A DNA stretch of 64,000 nt, taken from assembly GCA_964035795.1 (NCBI GenBank), contig OZ038320.1, positions 12,436,118 through 12,500,117 of the forward strand, in the 5' to 3' direction. Made by a program: the position numbers and the translations under genes. Below, one piece after another: positions 1 to 13,400 of the stretch. The notes beneath the pieces were generated by a model that ran no database searches, was not told the DNA's origin, and was given only the letters and a program-made list of their open reading frames with translations. Position 1 is the first letter of the stretch, and each line of letters opens with the position of its first letter. The stretch is from Pterobdella sp. o SKG-2022. Its lineage: Eukaryota > Annelida > Clitellata > Hirudinida > Piscicolidae.

Positions 1-113
1 TCATCATTTAATATGGAAAAGTTTGTTTCGTTTGTCTTCATTACACTCACTTGTGAAATTTATAGCCAAGTTTTTAAGTATAATTTTATTTTCCAAAAAA
101 CCATGTTTCACAG

Positions 114-1490
114 ATGTTACCATTGAGCCAATCAAACATTGTTTTCACTCCTAAAGATGAAGATGACGAAGGTCAAGATGATGAAGATGATGAAAACGAA
201 ATCAAAAACTCAAATTTGAATAATAAGCTCACTGATAACAACATAAGAAGTCAAAACACAAACAAAAATGCTGACGATGAAACTGATGAAGAAATTGAAG
301 ATGCAGAAGCAATTGGAGATGAAATGATTAAAGAAAAAAACGAAGAAGAGGATGAAGATAACGATGAAAAAAATGAAAAAGATATGCGAAAAATTTTCCA
401 AATGAATGAAGAAGGTGAAGAAGAAGAAGAAGAAGACGAAATTAGTTTTTCAACAAAACAACTAAAAATTAGAGAAGAAGACCCGAAAAGGAAAGAAATA
501 TGGGATTTTGAATACGGCGAATTAGTATGAACCATTATATCATTGATTAAACAATATATATTAAAATAAACATATAGTTTCCTTTTTTAGTTTATATCTT
601 TTTCTAAATTTTCTAACTCAATGGGATATGATTCCCAAAAGAAAAGTTCACTAAATTTTCAATTTTTCTATTGTATATAGTATATTTTGATCCATACATT
701 CTTTTTTTAGTCTTTGGCTTTTTATTTAGCCAAAATTCTATGTTGCTACCAATTTGTGGCCAACTCAATCTCATAATGCTTAAGAGATGTGAATAGGACA
801 AATTGAAGTCAATTTATAAACATAATCACTATTGTTTTTGCTTTGGCTATATACAATTACCGGCTTCACAAATAAGTCTTTGATCATTATGAAATCTTTT
901 TTAATATTCTTTAAAGTGCCGACAAGAATTTTTTAGATTAAAGGAACTTGAAAAAAAAAGTTTCTTATTACGACTCAGTTTTATGCGCCATTGGTGGTGG
1001 TGACCATGTTCAATAAGAATGAAATATCATTAATACTACAAAAATTTTACAGCAAAAAAACTACCTACTTCCACTGGAAGAAGTTCATAAACTAGTTACT
1101 CCGATTTCAGCAAAGTCAACGTCTCTGAAGGAATTGAATGAAAAACTTGCAGACTTCGACACTAAAATGAAAGTTATTTAAATTGAAAATTATGATTTAA
1201 TCATAAAATTTTAAAGGTACCTAGTTTTTTGTTTAACTACTCTTTATTAAATAGTTGTCTCAGTAAGTTTTTATCTTAACTCAAAAATTTTTGAAATAAT
1301 CACCTTCTTTTGAAATTTACTGAATTATTAACTCTTTGAATTGAAGATAAAATTTCATTCAATTCCATTTTTAAAAAAATTAAATTTTCGTTTTTTTATT
1401 TTTTTTTTTCAGGAAATGCTTTTGCGTTATGATCCAATGAGAATATTTCGTTTTAATGCTCTGAAGAATGTGGACGTTTTACTCGAAGAA
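114..1490 (+). CDS. AK9: AK9-like exon block 1: acidic linker and downstream helix region
   Basis: Exons 114-524, 1053-1172 and 1413-1490 are all phase 0. The first encodes a strongly acidic linker rich in Asp and Glu (EEGEEEEEEDEI) ending WDFEYGEL. The second encodes a segment starting QKNYLLPLEEVHKLV and the third EMLLRYDPMRIFRF. The donors of exons 2 and 3 (GTTATT, GTTTGA) are weak, so those two ends are less certain than the acceptors. ATG at 114 directly follows an acceptor-like CACAG, so it is read as an internal Met rather than the start codon. Bases 525-1052 and 1173-1412 are introns without recognisable features. Confidence 0.62.
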
Positions 1491-4400
1491 GTTTGATAAT
1501 ATTACTTGATTCCGAGTAATTGTTAAATTATCATCACCGTAACGACCATTGCAGTTTCAATTTTGTTTTTTTTTTCACTCATATACATTTGTTTGGCTTC
1601 AAAATAAGCTTCCATTGCACAAAGGTCTAAGATGAATACTGAAGGTACAAAAAACATATAAAAAAATGTGAAAACATTTTTGGAAGAATTTCGGCATAAT
1701 TTGCTAATAATAGATTTAGATGATAGGTCAATGAGAAGAAGGGTTTGGTAATTGGAGGAAGTTGAGTATAAAATAAGGTTTTCTAAAAGAGTCTATGATT
1801 TAGTTGATACGGATGATCAAGATATATGAAACTTTTTCGAAAGTGAGGTTTTGAAGGCTTGTGATTGAATGCGCGGTATAAGAAAAGGTAGAGCAAAGAA
1901 GGACAATACTTGGTATTGGAATGAAAAAGTGAAGGAAGTTATTGTAGCAAAAAAAATCTTTCAAAAATTGGCGTGAAAACAAAAATGAAAAAAATAAAAT
2001 TCATTATAGGAAAATGGAAAGGGACCCAAGTAAACTGTGGCCGCAGTTATGAGGGAAGAAACAAAGATAGAATTAGATTAGTCTCATCAAAATCATAATA
2101 ATGGGTATAAATTTCCTAAAGTAAAAATAGGGAGGTAAGTGTATGAAGAGTAAGAACAGTTCAGAATTCTGTAGTCAAAAGAAAAGTAGAATATTGAAAA
2201 GTTATATGGAAGGCTTAATGTATGTTGAGGATACATGGGATAATAAAACATCAGATGCTCTTCCTGTTGAAAGACCAGTAATGCCTATAAGTAATATAAA
2301 AGTAATCTTACCCATGAAAATGTCAAAAAATGGCAAAGCTTCGTGTCTTTCAGAAGTGAATGTTGAGATGATTGAAGCCAGTGGAAAGGTGGGAATTTAT
2401 GTTTTAAGAAAGTTAGGTCAGCCAATACTGGATGTGTAGGCATACTCACAGAATGGAAATCTAGCGTCATTATCCCATAATATAAAATCAAACGAGATGT
2501 AGGATGAAGTTATCAAATAGGTTTAAAAGTAAAGCTTTAATTGATAGGTTAGGTTTGAAAGAAACTTCAGAGACTTTATCTAGAGCTAGCGGTGTAAGAT
2601 GGTTTGATCATGTAATGAGGATGTTTTAAAAAAGGCACTCACTTTTAAAATTAATGGTTTAAAAAAAAAAGTAGGCCGAAAGTTAAGGAAAACAAACAAC
2701 ATAGTATCAGAAACTAGTGATGTTGGCTTAAGAGAGAAAGATGCGTTGGATAGTAAGAAATGGAGCTTAGGTATATATAAAATTGCAGGAAACGTATTAT
2801 AAATGGAGTTTATCGGGCCACCCTCAGTATCTCAAAAATTAAATCTGATTTAAAATCTTGGTATCTATCGATCTATCTTCTTTAAATAACATGATATAAT
2901 ATCCATATTAGATTATAATGCACTAGGCGTCCCATTAGCTGGGGTATACAGCAGTCGGTTAATACACTTTCTCCACTCAGCTCTATTGAGTGGGTCTGCA
3001 TTTTCCAGGCCATAGGATTCCATATCTTTTTCAACACAACTCAACCAAGTTTTTGCTGGTCTACCACGGGAACGACCTTCAGGCAGAGAAAGTTCGAGCA
3101 CGTCTTCAATACACATGGAAAAACGTCTCACGTGACCATACTAACGAAGACGACGGCTCTGTAGCAGCGTCCTTATGCCTGGGATTTGAGTTTTGTGAGG
3201 AAAACTTATGATGGACTTCTGTCCTTTGGCTTAACGCCACACATCCAGCGGATCATAGACCTATCGTTGCGCTGTAGCCTTTGCAAAACAGCATCTGTTG
3301 GAGCCCAGTTTTCACTGCCATATAACAAGGAAGAACGCACACAAGATGTGTATAATTTGCCACGAGATTCCAAGGTGATGTGTTTAGAGGTAAATATGGG
3401 CAACAGTTTTTTAAATTTTTTCCAGGCAGCTGAACATCTGGTGATTACTGCAAGTTCACAACCTCCACCTGCACACAACATATCACCATTGTAGCAAAAC
3501 TTTGGTTCTACACCCATTGTAGCATTACTAACAATAACCTCTCTGATAGGCCTATAACCCAAAGGTGGCGCTAAATTGAGACAGAGAGAACATACATAAG
3601 CCTGATCCTCCAGTCTTCCAGTCAAACCACTACATTTTTTGTGGACCCAATGAGAGCACGTCAAACAAAAAACTGAGTTGACGCCAACACCTTTGCGGCA
3701 TTCACTGCCAGGAAAAGATCCAGAATTCTTCAAGTATTCAGAACTGAGTATAATGAATTTTGTTTTTTGGAGTTCACCCGCAATCCTTTACTTTCTATAT
3801 TTAGTTTCCATTTTTTAAATTTGGATATACAATCGTCTAGCGATTCTGAGATCAAAACTAAGTCATCAGCATATAAAAGTTAGAAGAAACACCGGTCCTT
3901 AACTCCCTTGACAAAGCTTCCAAAACAAGGATAAAAAGTAAAGGACTCAATACAGATCCCTGATGTACACCAACATTTACACCAAACTCATCGCTGAGCT
4001 GGTTATTAATGCGTACTCGACTTTTTGCTCTAATACACATGCTTTGAACTACATGGACAGCCCATTCTTCAACCCCGAGCTTTCTCATCGCTATCCACCA
4101 TCTTTCTGATTCGTCGCTCTTGGACATGCTCAACAAGCTTCATCACATGATCTGTCAGCTTGAGGCCTCTATAATTTCCTCAATCCTAAACATCCCTTTC
4201 ACCTTTGTAGAGGTTTACAATGATGCTATCACGCCAATCAACAGGAACTACACCTTCAGCAATAACTGATTTGATGAAGTGGGGCAAGACTTCTGAGACG
4301 TCTTTAACATTTTGGCCACTATGCCAGAAGGTCCTGCTGTTTTGCGACACTTCATTTTCTTAATGGCATCACTGACTTGCGACATTGTGATAGAAGGAGG

Positions 4401-7400
4401 AGGGCCAAGGATTGGTGAAACAAAAGAGACTCGCTAGACCAATAGAGCTCAACATTTGATAGCCTTTTATGATGTTTAATCCAGGCATTCATTTTTTGGG
4501 CATCACCAGCATCATTTCTGACACATTTATCACTTATTACATCACGGTTATGACTGTCCATATGCCTGGCCAAGTTATATATTTCATTACGGCCGGATGT
4601 GATAGCATAAAATGCATCCCTTTCTGCTTCACTTTTTGCCAACCAAACAAGACGCTTAGACTCGTTATAAGCTTCTTTAGCTATGTTAGCTTCATTAAAT
4701 AGCCCCTGAATTTGAAGCTTCTTAAAAGCCTTATAACGGTTCCTTCTTTCATTCACAGCGTCATTTACACTGGCGTTCCACCACCATGTTTGGCGTTTCC
4801 ACTGGTGGTTCAGAGCTTTACCACAGACTTTTGAAGAGGTTTCAAGAAGGGATTTTTTGAGATGAGCCCATATTTTCTCCACGTTTAGAAAATTTCTGAC
4901 CTGAGCCGCTGTTAACTTGGCGTTCAAGAAAATGGCAAACTTTTTTGCAACTACTGGATCTCGGAGTTTCCAAGTTTGAAGACAAGATTTAAACTTCCGC
5001 TTCATACTCCTTCGTATAGTGTGAACAAGATCACAGACCAACAGATGATATTGCAATGCACATTTCTCTCTTGAAAAAACTTTGACCTTCTTTACCATAC
5101 TTTTAAAAGTTTTTTGACAAAGAATAAAGTCAAGCTGGAGCTTGGAACCACCAGAGTTATAGGTCACAAGGTGGGAATCTCTTTTCATAAAACAAGTGTT
5201 AGCGAGAAAAAGATTGTTGGTCATTGCGAATTCTAAAATCCGCTCACCTTCAGAGTTACGGGTGCCATAACCAAAACCGCCATGCACGTCCTCGAAACCA
5301 TCAGCTTTCTCACCAACATGCCCATTCCAGTCACCCAATGGAATGAAAATCTCAGAAGATGGTACTTTTGAGATACATTTCTGCAACTCATCGTAAAACA
5401 TTGTTTTTTCCTCATTCGGACGACCAACTTGTGGAGCATAGACCAAAACAAAGGTTAACACAGACTCCCCAAGAACAAGACGTAGTTCTAGAATTCTGTC
5501 TAAGACTCGATGAACTTCAAAAACATTGTGTCCATTTTTTTGCCAAAAGAAATCCAGCACCACCGAAACTTGACTTATTGGCTGAATTCTTGCCTTTTAA
5601 AATGTTGGATTGATTTGACTCGATGCCACCAGCCCATTTATGTTCTTGGAGCGCACAAATGTCCACTCTTCTCCGAAACAAAGTCTCTACCATCTCACTG
5701 CCTCTGCTCTTTAAACTACCCACATTCAAAAAAGCTACTCTGAACGTCGTTTTCGGGTCCTCATTTGATTCGTCTGAGCCGGACTCTGCATTCCACACCC
5801 GGGAGTCAGTCAAGTCCGAAGCATTACCAGTACGCATATGGGTACTGGCACTACTTTTAGTGTTGAAATATTTCCTTGATTAGTAATTTGCATAACATCA
5901 GCTTATTATTAACAAGATTAATCTCCATTTCCTATTCATGCATTCTTTGCTAATCTGAGTAACTACGTCAATTGTTGTTACTGCTCTCAGATCGAAAAAA
6001 AATTTCATCCAATGTCTCGTTTTCTCACCATTTCTATTGAATGCTCTTTTCATTATCTATTTTGCTAATAACAAACGTCGATATAAGAGGAGCGCTTTAA
6101 AGATTCTTTCAAAACTACACAGTACCAAATTTTCAACTACCTCACTTTCATTTCTCTGTAAAACGATGCTCAGGATTTGCTCTGCGTGAAACCTTCTTGT
6201 AAGTTCTACACTCGTGGATGTAAATGCAGTTGTTTTGGGATCTAGCTTTTTTAGTTTTAAAGCAAACTTTTATGGCTATGCCTTTATTGAGACTAGCTAG
6301 TTTGGATGTTTTCGAAAGACTATTTATTGAGACTAGCTAGTTTGGATGTTTTCGAAAGACTATTTATTGAGACTAGCTAGTTTGGATGTTTTCGAAAGAC
6401 TATTTCATTTAACCACTATTCGACATTGAAGGTTTAAAATCAGACCGCTCACAAGGCAGATAATTTCCCACTGGTCTCGAGAATTTTCATTATTTTTTAT
6501 AGTCTTTACATGTTAATGTGCTTTAAAAATTTTCATTTCAAAGTTTTTTCACAAAACTCTTGTTTCAGTTGAATTATTTTTCAAAATATTGAATCGTTTT
6601 TGATTCTTACAAAAGTAGTTTCCAATCAACTAGGTACCTTATAAATGATGTTTTCTAAATATATATGTGCAATTTGAATAATTATTTTTTGCAAAACGTT
6701 GAAAAAACGTCATATCTTCACTATTAATTTGAATTCTGAATAATTTCTAATGTTCCATACAATTCTATAAATTTAATTTGATATTATTTATTGAATCAGA
6801 TCTTAGAAATTCTCAAATGTTTTCATGCAAGACCAGCATTCATGGTAAATGCTTTAAATTTTTCGCTAGAAAATATTTTCAAAAAGGAAGATGAAAAACT
6901 AATGAAGTTACCCAATAGAAAAGAAAGAAAAAAAAAATGGTTGAATCGAATGAATGAAAGTAAAGTTGAAGAGCATATAGGTATTTACAGCTATATTTTT
7001 CAAGTATATATTAACTGAACTCATTTAATTTTTTATGAATCTTCACTTTTATATTGAAACCTTCAATTTTTTTTTAAGTTAATAAAATGAAATAAAAAAA
7101 ACATAGAAATTAAACTTTTAGAGCTTCGAATTGAATAATAATTTTAAATCTTTCAGCCCAAGAGGAGCAATCTGAAGACGTGGTTAATGCAGGTAAATTC
7201 AACATTCGTGAATCAGTTTTAATTATGAAATATCAAAATTTTTCATCGAATTTCTTGAATTTCATATTATATCACGAACTCTAAATAAACTTTTCAGGAA
7301 GCAAATCAAAATCAAAGAGTATGAAGGAAAAATTTGATGATTCTCCAATGTTTGATAGATGGAGTACTGAACTATTGAAGAGAGCAGAAGTTGTTGAAAA

Positions 7401-10400
7401 CGAGGAAGATGAAGATTACAAAGATCAATTTTATGAAACTCTTAGAAATTTTAATTGCTTATCACCTTCATGGTTTTGGCGTAAAAGTATCTTTTCTCAT
7501 TACTGCCCTGTAAGTCTTTATAAAGGACTTAAAATATCGGGCGATATCCAATATGCTGCAAGGTGATGCATTTCAAAATTGTTTTTTATTTTTTCAAACT
7601 TTTGAAAAAAGTTGAAAATGAGATTTAAAGTTTTTTCAATAGAACTGGCCAGCTCATATAAAGGATTTAAATTTTTAATTATTCAGAGACATCGTATGTA
7701 TTTTTCTTCAATATTTTGTAACGAAAAACATCAAATAAGAGGAATTTTTAATACATTTATTGAGAACCAAAAGCTATAATTTTCGATAAGTTTAGCCTTA
7801 TCATAAAACGTTAGGAAAAAAAATAAAATCGTAACTATATAGAGCTAGTCAAGATTTTATTTTTTTCGCTAACGTTTTATTCCATCAGAATAAGGTGGTT
7901 TGGACATGTAGATTGTGGAGTAGATTAGGTATAACAGATGTGTAAGTTGAATCTAGTTGAAGAATAATCAAGAAAACTGGTGAACCAAAAAAGGTTTGAA
8001 GTAAGCTTTTATCTAACAACAAAAGAAAGACATGGTTTGTGTAGATCTTTTAATTAATTGGAATAGAAAATGACTTTGAAATAGATTTTTAAAAAGCGCT
8101 TTTTTTGATAAAGAAATGAGGACTATAAAAAAGATTTATATAAAATATATTCATAAAGATTTGTATAAAATATATTCATAAAGATTTGTATAAAATATAT
8201 TCATTAGTTACCTGATGCTGATAGAAAATGTATCGAAAAGCTTCGTCAAAATAAAAATTCAAACAATCGTGATTTGTGAATCAAAATTTCGAGGATAATT
8301 ATTCAAAAAAAAAAAATTCATTTGATGGATTAGCTCTAATTTTTCATCAAAATAATAAAAAATGTTTTCTTTACATGATTTGACTGGTTTTATAAAATGA
8401 ATTTTTTTTTGGAGTTTATTTTGAAAATACATTAACTTATACTGTTATATGTGGAATAATCAGAGTGAAAGTATTTTAAATAAATATTATTATATTTATT
8501 TTAAATGAATATTATTTTTCAGTTTTTTGAACAAAGTTTATGTGTTCGCAAGTTTGAATTCTTTGAAGACGTTTTATGAAAACCCTAGACCATTTCTCAA
8601 AGCACCCCCTCTCAAAATCCCTGGAAATGTTAGTGAAATATCAAATTATGTTTTATTTTAATTCGAGCCAGTTCATGTTCGAGAATAAAAAATAATTTTT
8701 TATCTAACTGGGGTTTCAATTAACCAATTAAAAATCATTAAAAAGATTTATTGATTGAAACTCGAAAAATTGTCGTAAATCTTACATTTTAATTCCAATA
8801 TAATCTGTTATATTCACGAAAAGCTTTCGAGTTCTAGAAAGTTTAATTAGTGTTGAGTAAAACTTGGTATTTTTTGAAAAACCGCATTCTTAATTGAAAT
8901 CGAAAAAAAAAAAGGTTTAACGGATTAAAAATGTTCGTCAGTTTTGTATTGGACTTGAAAGCTTTGTATCCTTGAATAATTATTGAAAAGAAATTTTCAG
9001 ATTTCATTTTTTCTTTGCCTCTTTTTTTTTGTTTTTTATTTTTGAACATCTCAAATTACTCAAATGTTTACTTATGTTTGAAAACTGTATTTATGGAAAA
9101 TTAACACTGAAGTGTTTTTCCAACTCAAACAACAACTATTATAGTTTAAGTATAAACCCGGTAACCCCTTTATATACAAGCTTGCAGGCATGCTGAAGTC
9201 TAAGTTTCCACTCATACTTAACAAAAGCCACAATCTTTTATGAAAAGATTGAAATATTTAAAAGCTATCGCTCATATGTTTATATTGCTTTGCACCGCAG
9301 GTGGTGGTTCTTGGACTTCCTTTTTCAGGACGCACCACTCTTAGCCATCTTATCGCTAAAAAATTCAACGCTGAGGTTTCCTATTTATCAAATACTCTAT
9401 TTCTTAGTAAATATATTTGCATAGTTATGATCAATTAAAATACTTCATTGTTTTTGTAGGTGATAGATGTGAAAAGTATTTATGAACCAATGCAAAAAAA
9501 TAAAATAGATGCATTCACAAAAAAAGTGACAAAAGAAATAAAAGATACCATCAAAATGAAAATGGCAAACAATATTCTGAATAAGCGAAGTTGGTTTGAA
9601 ATAGATTATGTAAAAAGTTATTTACAATCTATTAATAAATTGGGTACTTTCAATAGAAATGTTTTAGATATTTTATTGAAATAATTGTTTTTCTAGATCA
9701 AATCAAAAATTATTAAATCAAAGTTTTATCCTAAGAATTGTATAATAATATTTGAATTACATAAACTTAACCTTTGAAGACGAAATGCAAGAAGAACTCA
9801 AAAAAATTAGAGATATTCAAGAAGAGGAAGAAGAAAATGAAGAAACAGAAGAGAGAGAAGAAAAGGATATGGCCGAAAATCCCTTTGAAACTAACAGTCT
9901 GAATTCATCAAAAAAAACTCTTGCTAAGCAATCTACTGTAAGTAAGCATTCTGTGGCAAGTAAAAAGGGAAGTAAAGAAGATGAAGATGGTGACGAGAAT
10001 GAAAACTCTCCTTCCGGGGTAAATTTTATTTTGTATTAACGTCTGCTCGCTTAAATCATTTTTAAAACAAGCATTATAAACATAAAAAGTAAGATTACAT
10101 GAAATACGATAGTAATAAAAACATAATCATACCTTTCATAACTTCTCAAAAAGGTTTGGTTCTTAACAGTACATAAGATCCTATCTCATTAAAATAAAAA
10201 TTGCATATTGTTTAGCAATCAATCAAAGTACAAGAAGACGAAATAGGGTCAGAACTCAAAGCTATTCTTGATAACATCACTATCTCTGATAACAATCAAA
10301 AGGTTACAAACTTCAAATATTAATAAAAAAAATTAATTTTGAAATAATAAAAAACTTTAATATTTTCTCGACATTATCATTTTGCCATATTGGAGTAGTT

Positions 10401-13400
10401 TGAATTTAATAAGTTGTTCTGAAAATACACCTTTTCATTCAACACATTTGTAGGTGTTGGAGTATGTGAAAGATCGTCTAGCAACATTCGATTCACGAAT
10501 ACCTGTATTAAGCTTCATTCAAGAACTCGAAAAAACTGTTTATGCCACACATAAAGAGTTATCGTGTCGTTTAGAAAGACCCATTATGTTTGTAACAATT
10601 ATATATTTTTTTTTCTATACCTATTGCATATAGTTCAATTTCGTATTTAAGTTGATTGCCTTTCCCAAAAGCAAAATATTTTTTGAGAAAATAATGCGGA
10701 AATTTTCAAATTCACCTTTTCTTTTTTTGATATATATTTATCAACTTAATATCTTTTAACTTAATACTTTTAACAACGAATCAACCATTTCAAGATCCGG
10801 CGGTTGCGTATTTGATAACTTCCCTAATGATCTGGAGTATTGGAAGGCTTTTGTTCAAAATAGGTTTCTACCATTAAAAACACATCTTTTCAACATTCTT
10901 TAAAAAATTTATTTCATTGAAATAACTATTATAATTATCTTTGATAATTTTTTTTAAATGCATGTAATTTAATAAAGTTTAACAATGAGTTTCTTGATCG
11001 AAAAATCAAATTTCGCTGAAATCTTCTAAATTTTAGTTTGTGAATTACTATCAGCTAATTTTTATGCAGATATTTGAAGCCAAGCCATATATTTCACTTG
11101 AACGATTCAAGTAAAAGAAAAGAATTAGTACTGTCACAATGGTACAAAAGTGAAAAAAGACAAATTAACGATGAAATTCTTGGTAAACTCACAAAACATC
11201 TAAACGATAGGTTGATCTCCGAAAGGTGGAAACGCTTACTTTGAATTTCAAAAGTTATTAACGTTATCTTTAGGATAGAAAAAAGAGAAATTAATTTAAA
11301 ATTAAAATGATTAATCAAAAAATTTTGGAAACTTTCAAATTTCACCTTTCTTAACTAAAATTTTTATTATCTAATTAAATCGATTTAAAAAAGTGAATAA
11401 TTTCTGTTACTCTAATGCCAATTTGAGTTGAAGGAAAAGCACCGGAGTTATCTTGAAAAAGCATGGTGGAAAGCCATTGTTGGGTTGGTTATGAAAGCGG
11501 CTTTCATGGGTTTGAATAAAGGTGGAGAGAGTATGCAAAGATGTCAACGATTTCTTGGAAAAGAAAAATGCTATAAGACTATAAGAAAATGATAATGAAT
11601 TATTATAGGCTAAAAATATAAATAACAAATAGTTTTTTTTTGATCATCTTTCATTTATTTTTTGAATGATTGTAAAAAGCTAAAAATTGTGTCATGATGC
11701 TTATTCATTTTTATTCATGAAGTTTTTAAATTTTCATTTTCGATATATAAATTTAAATCAAACATTTATTCATACCCCCATAAGGATTGAGGAATTTAAT
11801 AGCTTAATAAGAGAGTTAAGAGAATTTGAATCACCTTATGATACAGAGGAAGACGATTTAAAAATCAATTACGATAGAGAACTAAATGAAACAATAGAAA
11901 ACAAAAAAATATCAGAAACTAATGAAGAATTGGAAAAAATAGAAAACGAAGAAGATGAAAAAACGAAAGAAATTGAAAATTTGACTTCTCTACAAAAAGC
12001 TCATGGAGAAGTTGAAAAACAAGATCAAGAAAAACCAGAAAAAGAAAATACTAGTTTAGCTTATACTGAGTACACTGTGGGATTAAAGGGTCAGTTATCA
12101 GACCTTGTAAATGACTTGGCAAATGAAAAAATACCTCTTAATCCTAATGAAAACAAATCCAACAACAGTAATAATAACAATACTGATACGAAAAATAATT
12201 TCATAAGTATGGATGAAAACCAAATGTTAAGATGGACAGATAAAGCTGAAGAAAAAATGATGAATTATAAAAATTTAATTAAACTCATGAATGAACAATT
12301 TAACAGCGCAAAAATAAATCAAAGTAGGAGTGGAGAATTTGAAAAACTCGAAAATGAAAAGATTTATCAAGAAGATTTTGTAACAAATATTTTCCATACC
12401 AATAAAATAAATAAGAATTTCAATCCTTATGAGAATATTTTGCCATTGAATCTTTACTTTCATTCTTGTAAAAAAGCGAAAAAAAACCTCAAATACAAAG
12501 ATTTTAAAGATACTTACGAAAAAATTAATGAAGCTGAAAATATCAAGTTCAAAGCGATGGAAAATAATGAAAATTTCAACAATAATTCAAAAATTAAATT
12601 AAAAAATTTTGATCAATCTTTCAACCGGTCAAATAATAATGACATAGATGTACAAGAAAACAAGGTTGCAAATTCTTTCATTAACTACAAAAGCAAAGAT
12701 TTTTTTTCTATAGAAAAAAAAGAAAAACTAGAAAAATTTGTTTCTAAGATGTCATCAAAGGTTGAAAAAAATTAAATTTCGAAAATTTCTTCAATTTTTT
12801 TTTTATTTGTTTAAAGAATCACAAAAGCGGGATTAATCAAGATTTGTTGACGACTCTTGGTCTTCCTTACGACCACCTTCTAAATGCAGCATTAAAAGAG
12901 ATTGGTTTTGTTGCTGAAAGTACATACCAGGACACTGTGAACGGTTGTTTTGGACAATTTTCCACCATTTTAAAATCAATTTGTTTTTAGTCATTTATGA
13001 TTTATTCAAACCAAAATGAAATAAAAAACCTATATACCACTTATTTTTTCTAGTGTGAATACTCTATTAATCAGAAAAAATAACCCTAATGATAATTACT
13101 ATAATACTAATCAACCAAATTATAACGCGCACAGAAAAGTCAATGCTCATACATATAGATATGTATAGTGCAGCTCACAAAAATTTGCGCACTTTTACTT
13201 TATGGAATAACTTTTTAAAACAAAATTTTTTAAAATTAAATTTTGTTCATAAAATGAATTTAATTTTTATTTGATGATAATTTTTTAAAAAGTTATATAT
13301 TAATGGTTTGTTTTCAACCCTTTATAACTTTAAGACATTAATTTGGCATTGACCCAATCGACGATATGAGATATTTTTGAGGCATACCCGGCCAGGCACG

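Noticed and set aside
251..535. Serine/phenylalanine-rich minus-strand ORF
   Set aside because: It is the complement of the acidic GAA/GAT-rich AK9-like exon; no independent protein features.
11412..11589. Open frame LKEKHRSYLEKAWWKAIVGL in an AK9-like intron
   Set aside because: It fits neither the exon phases on both sides nor any AK9 feature. It resembles a LINE 3' end (WxxAIVG) but is too short to assign.
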